From assembly GCA_902779915.1 (NCBI GenBank), contig CACZDM010000004.1:62001-126000 (forward strand): 64,000 bases of DNA, written 5' to 3'. The DNA comes from Oscillospiraceae bacterium. Its GTDB lineage: Bacteria > Bacillota > Clostridia > Oscillospirales > Ruminococcaceae. Below, in pieces: positions 61,990 to 64,000 of this stretch. Position numbers and translations under genes: made by a program. The notes under the pieces are model-generated. The model was not told the DNA's origin. It saw only the letters and a program-made list of their open reading frames with translations, and searched no databases. Position 1 is the stretch's first letter. Every line of letters starts with the position of its first letter.

Positions 61990-62244
61990 CTAACCGTTTT
62001 CTTTCAAAGCCTTTTCCAGCGCAAGAGCCAGCTGATCCGGGCAGGACGTTCCCTTATTTTGGCACGGAATTCCTTTTAATTTTTTTATAACATCATTTGC
62101 GTTTTGCCCGCGAACCATAGCTGCAACGCCTTTTGTGTTACCGCTGCAACCGCCTTCAAATTCAACATTTAATATTTTATCTTGATCAAGCTCAATGAAT
62201 ATTTTTCGGCTGCAAACGCCCTTGGGAAGGTATGTATATTTCAT
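61990..62244 (-). CDS. TSCPD domain protein
   Basis: The 84-residue protein has GVCSRKIFIELD near the start, GGCSGNTKGVAAMVRGQ near 31-47 and the name-giving block GTSCPDQLALALEKAL near 66-81. TSCPD domains are found alone or at the end of ribonucleotide reductases and are thought to bind metal through their cysteines. AGGAGG lies at ideal distance. It leads a nucleotide-related operon (thyX, tmk) behind a promoter with an operator-like palindrome. Confidence 0.88.
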   Translation of the reverse strand: MKYTYLPKGVCSRKIFIELDQDKILNVEFEGGCSGNTKGVAAMVRGQNANDVIKKLKGIPCQNKGTSCPDQLALALEKALKENG

Positions 62245-62264
62245 TTTTATCCTCCTAAATCTAA

Positions 62265-62308
62265 TAGTCGGGTAAGACTAAGTATAAACCAGTCGCTAAA
62301 ATTTTCAA
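62265..62308 (-). promoter_or_regulatory. promoter with operator-like palindrome before the TSCPD-thyX-tmk operon
   Basis: On the minus strand TTGAAA (62308-62303) and TATACT (62286-62281) are separated by 16 bases. Directly after the -10 box lies TAGTC-n6-GACTA (62280-62265), a perfect inverted repeat that would cover the start point. I do not recognise the regulator. Confidence 0.55.
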
Positions 62309-62393
62309 ATCCTAGCCTATATTATTGCAAATTATTTTCAAAAAGTCAAATGATATATAGTAAAAAATGTTAAATTCTTAAAACAAATCCAAA

Positions 62394-63020
62394 TTAAAGC
62401 AAAAATCGGGCGAACAAAAATGTGCAAACAGCGTCAACAATTGCTGAAATCGCTTGAAAAAATGTTAAAGCTGCAAAACGTTTTAGATATAAACCAAGCT
62501 CTCCTTTCATGTTTTGATTAAATTTCTGGGGAAATAATGTTTTCAAATTTTTGCTGGAAAATCGAATGCTCTCTCTGCTGCCTAAAATCAGCGCAAATGT
62601 TGATATAAAAGCGGAAGGAAGGATCAACAGCAGGCAAAAAAGAACCCCACCAACTCCCCTGGAAGAATATAAATACGCTGTGGATAGGCCAACTCCAAGC
62701 CCTTGAAAAGCAGGAATGAAGAGGGCGATGGGTTGTCCAATCGAAAAAAAACCAACTAAAAAGAGAATAGTGATCAAAACCATCGAAGAAGAAAAAGAGG
62801 AGATCAAAGTTATAATAACAGATTGCTCGGCTCTTTTGCTGATAAACCTCTGCATAACGCCCCCCAATTGGGCCAAAGCTTCGTCTTGATTTAAGCCAAT
62901 CAGCGCAGCTCCATATATCATCCCTAAAACAAACAAGGCGAACAAAACTTTAATCAAATTAAATTTTTTTAAATATATTGAAAAAAAAGCCTTTTGTCTG
63001 ATTTTTGGCGCATGTAGCAT
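62394..63020 (-). CDS. spoIIM: stage II sporulation protein M
   Basis: The 208-residue protein has about five membrane helices. FVLGMIYGAALIGLNQDEA near 35-53 matches the first SpoIIM block, and LPSAFISTFALILGSRESIR near 133-152 the later one. SpoIIM, with SpoIID and SpoIIP, forms the DMP complex that thins the septal wall during engulfment. SpoIID and SpoIIP are not in this window. AAGGATG precedes the ATG. A sigma-E-like promoter lies upstream. Confidence 0.8.
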   Translation of the reverse strand: MLHAPKIRQKAFFSIYLKKFNLIKVLFALFVLGMIYGAALIGLNQDEALAQLGGVMQRFISKRAEQSVIITLISSFSSSMVLITILFLVGFFSIGQPIALFIPAFQGLGVGLSTAYLYSSRGVGGVLFCLLLILPSAFISTFALILGSRESIRFSSKNLKTLFPQKFNQNMKGELGLYLKRFAALTFFQAISAIVDAVCTFLFARFLL

Positions 63021-63057
63021 AAAAACACATCCTTTGTCTTTAATATAACTATTAATA

Positions 63058-63086
63058 AATGTTTATGTTGGACATGTTTTTAATAT
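63058..63086 (-). promoter_or_regulatory. possible sigma-E promoter of spoIIM
   Basis: On the minus strand ATATT (63086-63082) precedes CATAAACATT (63067-63058) by 14 bases, the same spacing as in front of ylbJ. The ten bases CATAAACATT, followed by TATTA, are repeated exactly at 21622-21613 before yunB. Confidence 0.4.
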
Positions 63087-63105
63087 TACAACCCCCACTT
63101 GGATT

Positions 63106-63900
63106 TTATTTTGAAAGCTCAAACGCCCTCTTTGAAGTTTGCTCGCAAGTTTTTTCAAGGATTTCAACAAACCTATTTTCTTCCAAAACCGAAAGCCCCG
63201 CCAAAGTTGTTCCCCCGGGAGAACTGACGTCTTTTATTAAATCGTCTGGACTTTTCCCTGAGCTCAAAAGCATCTGCGCGCTTCCCTTTAAAGATGCGCA
63301 AAATAAATTCAAAGCAGTTTCTTCGTCAATTCCCTTTTGTCTTGCAAAATTCAAAAAGCCTTTAGCAAATGCATATACGAAAGCGGGAGAAGAGCCATTT
63401 ATTGGAATTATATCGTTCATTTTGTCTGCCGGAACAGTGTATACTTCGCCGCTGATGGAAAATATTTTTTTAACAAAATTGAATGATTTGTCGTCAACCT
63501 CAGTTCCTCGAGCGATCGCCGTTGCGCCATGGCCAATCAAAAGAGGCGTGTTTGGCATAACCTGAACAAACTTAGGGACAAATCCTATGGCGTCTGCAAC
63601 ATATTCTTGAGTTATTCCAGCAGCTATGGAAACAATGACGTTTTTTTCGGACAGTTCTGACTTGATCTGGCTCAAAACATCCGGAAAATTTTGCGGTTTA
63701 ACAGCCAAGATAATATATTCACATCTTCTAACAACTTCCGGCGAGGATTGACATATAACAACCCCCATTTTCCCAAGCAAATCATAGTTATTTCGACTTA
63801 TATCATACGCCATAGCGCGCATGCCAATCTTATTTGAATATAGCCTAGAGATAATGGCTTTGGCCATCTGACCTGTTCCAATAAATCCAACAGTATTCAA
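63106..63900 (-). CDS. proC: pyrroline-5-carboxylate reductase
   Basis: The 264-residue enzyme has the NAD(P) motif VGFIGTGQMAKAI at 4-16, AVKPQNFPDVL near 67-77, MPNTPLLIGHGATAI near 115-129 and the signature block VSSPGGTTLAGLSVLEEN near 227-244. It makes proline. A TTG start follows GGAGG by eight bases. Keeping a proline step suggests amino-acid synthesis is only partly lost. Confidence 0.94.
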   Translation of the reverse strand: MNTVGFIGTGQMAKAIISRLYSNKIGMRAMAYDISRNNYDLLGKMGVVICQSSPEVVRRCEYIILAVKPQNFPDVLSQIKSELSEKNVIVSIAAGITQEYVADAIGFVPKFVQVMPNTPLLIGHGATAIARGTEVDDKSFNFVKKIFSISGEVYTVPADKMNDIIPINGSSPAFVYAFAKGFLNFARQKGIDEETALNLFCASLKGSAQMLLSSGKSPDDLIKDVSSPGGTTLAGLSVLEENRFVEILEKTCEQTSKRAFELSK

Positions 63901-63924
63901 ATTTAAACCCTCCTTAAAACATTT

Positions 63925-64000
63925 TTAGCCCAAAGCGGCTTTAATCATTATTGCGCACTCAATTCGCTTTTTTTCCATTTCGCAACTAATTTTATATGGC
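63925..64000 (-). CDS. C-terminal end of an unidentified gene (cut by window edge)
   Basis: The minus-strand frame enters at the window end and stops with TAA at 63927-63925, 25 bases before proC. Only about 25 residues are visible, ending CEMEKKRIECAIMIKAALG. That is too little to identify. The basic helix and close spacing to proC suggest a real gene in the same operon. Confidence 0.4.
   Translation of the reverse strand, partial: PYKISCEMEKKRIECAIMIKAALG

Noticed and set aside
1..64000. CRISPR arrays, tRNA or rRNA genes, transposase genes
   Set aside because: No regularly spaced repeats, tRNA-like cloverleaf ends or transposase motifs were found on either strand by reading.

Overview
The window is low-GC Firmicute DNA, most likely from a reduced-genome member of the Clostridia that lives inside a eukaryotic host cell. 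The Firmicute signature is strong: PolC and DnaE together, DnaD with a DnaI/DnaC-type loader, HPr kinase, WhiA, RapZ, YqfC/YqfD, YlbJ, YunB, SpoIVB and SpoIIM. The host-associated signature is one gene, an ATP/ADP (nucleotide) translocase of the TLC/NTT family at 8167-9510, otherwise typical of obligate intracellular energy parasites and of plastids. Biotin uptake (BioY) and several gaps in normally conserved clusters fit the same picture. I recall endosymbiotic Clostridia of termite-gut flagellates being described as putative energy parasites. I could not check whether this window belongs to them.

Layout. 1-1.5 kb (minus): partial spoIVB, a small unknown gene and bioY. 1.65-2.08 kb: an inverted, MITE-like repeat. 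2.2-9.5 kb (plus): LCP wall-polymer ligase, TepA-like ClpP homologue, FtsK/SpoIIIE, a ComEC-like metallo-beta-lactamase with its DUF3006 partner, then the translocase with its own consensus promoter and a ~200-nt leader. 9.6-12.9 kb (minus): dnaI, dnaD, a Cys4 mini-protein and ylbJ. 13-20.9 kb (plus): yqfC, yqfD, phoH, ybeY, dgkA, era, a very small yqzL, recO and mutS2. 20.9-24.6 kb: yunB and nth (minus), trxB (plus), tyrS (minus). 24.7-27.3 kb: repeat remnants, a GT8 glycosyltransferase fused to a ricin-type lectin, and a probable structured RNA. 27.4-31 kb: GT4 glycosyltransferase and YfhO. 31.2-40.7 kb (plus): hprK, murB, rapZ, whiA, dnaE (C-terminus frameshifted at A8), a Tim44-like protein and pfkA. 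40.7-41.8 kb: a gene-poor, repeat-rich stretch. 41.9-54.7 kb (plus): pyrH, frr, uppS, cdsA, dxr, rseP, ispG, polC, a DUF6483-like gene and recQ. 54.9-55.9 kb: a free-standing ricin-type lectin and dut. 55.9-64 kb (minus): a tyrosine recombinase, U32 peptidase, mltG, 5-formyl-THF cyclo-ligase, DJ-1/PfpI, tmk, thyX, TSCPD protein, spoIIM, proC and the tail of one more gene.

How it fits together. The cell keeps replication, repair, wall-precursor, isoprenoid and dTTP functions and at least six sporulation genes, while it can apparently exchange nucleotides with a host. The most interesting combination is an endospore-type gene set next to an energy-parasite translocase. Other notable signals are two ricin-lectin proteins without visible export signals, a repeat-end motif (core ACAAATATAA) that repeatedly lies 34-118 bp upstream of a promoter in the same orientation, the dnaE frameshift, and a hairpin covering the yqzL start. 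No tRNA, rRNA, CRISPR array, prophage or transposase gene was recognised.
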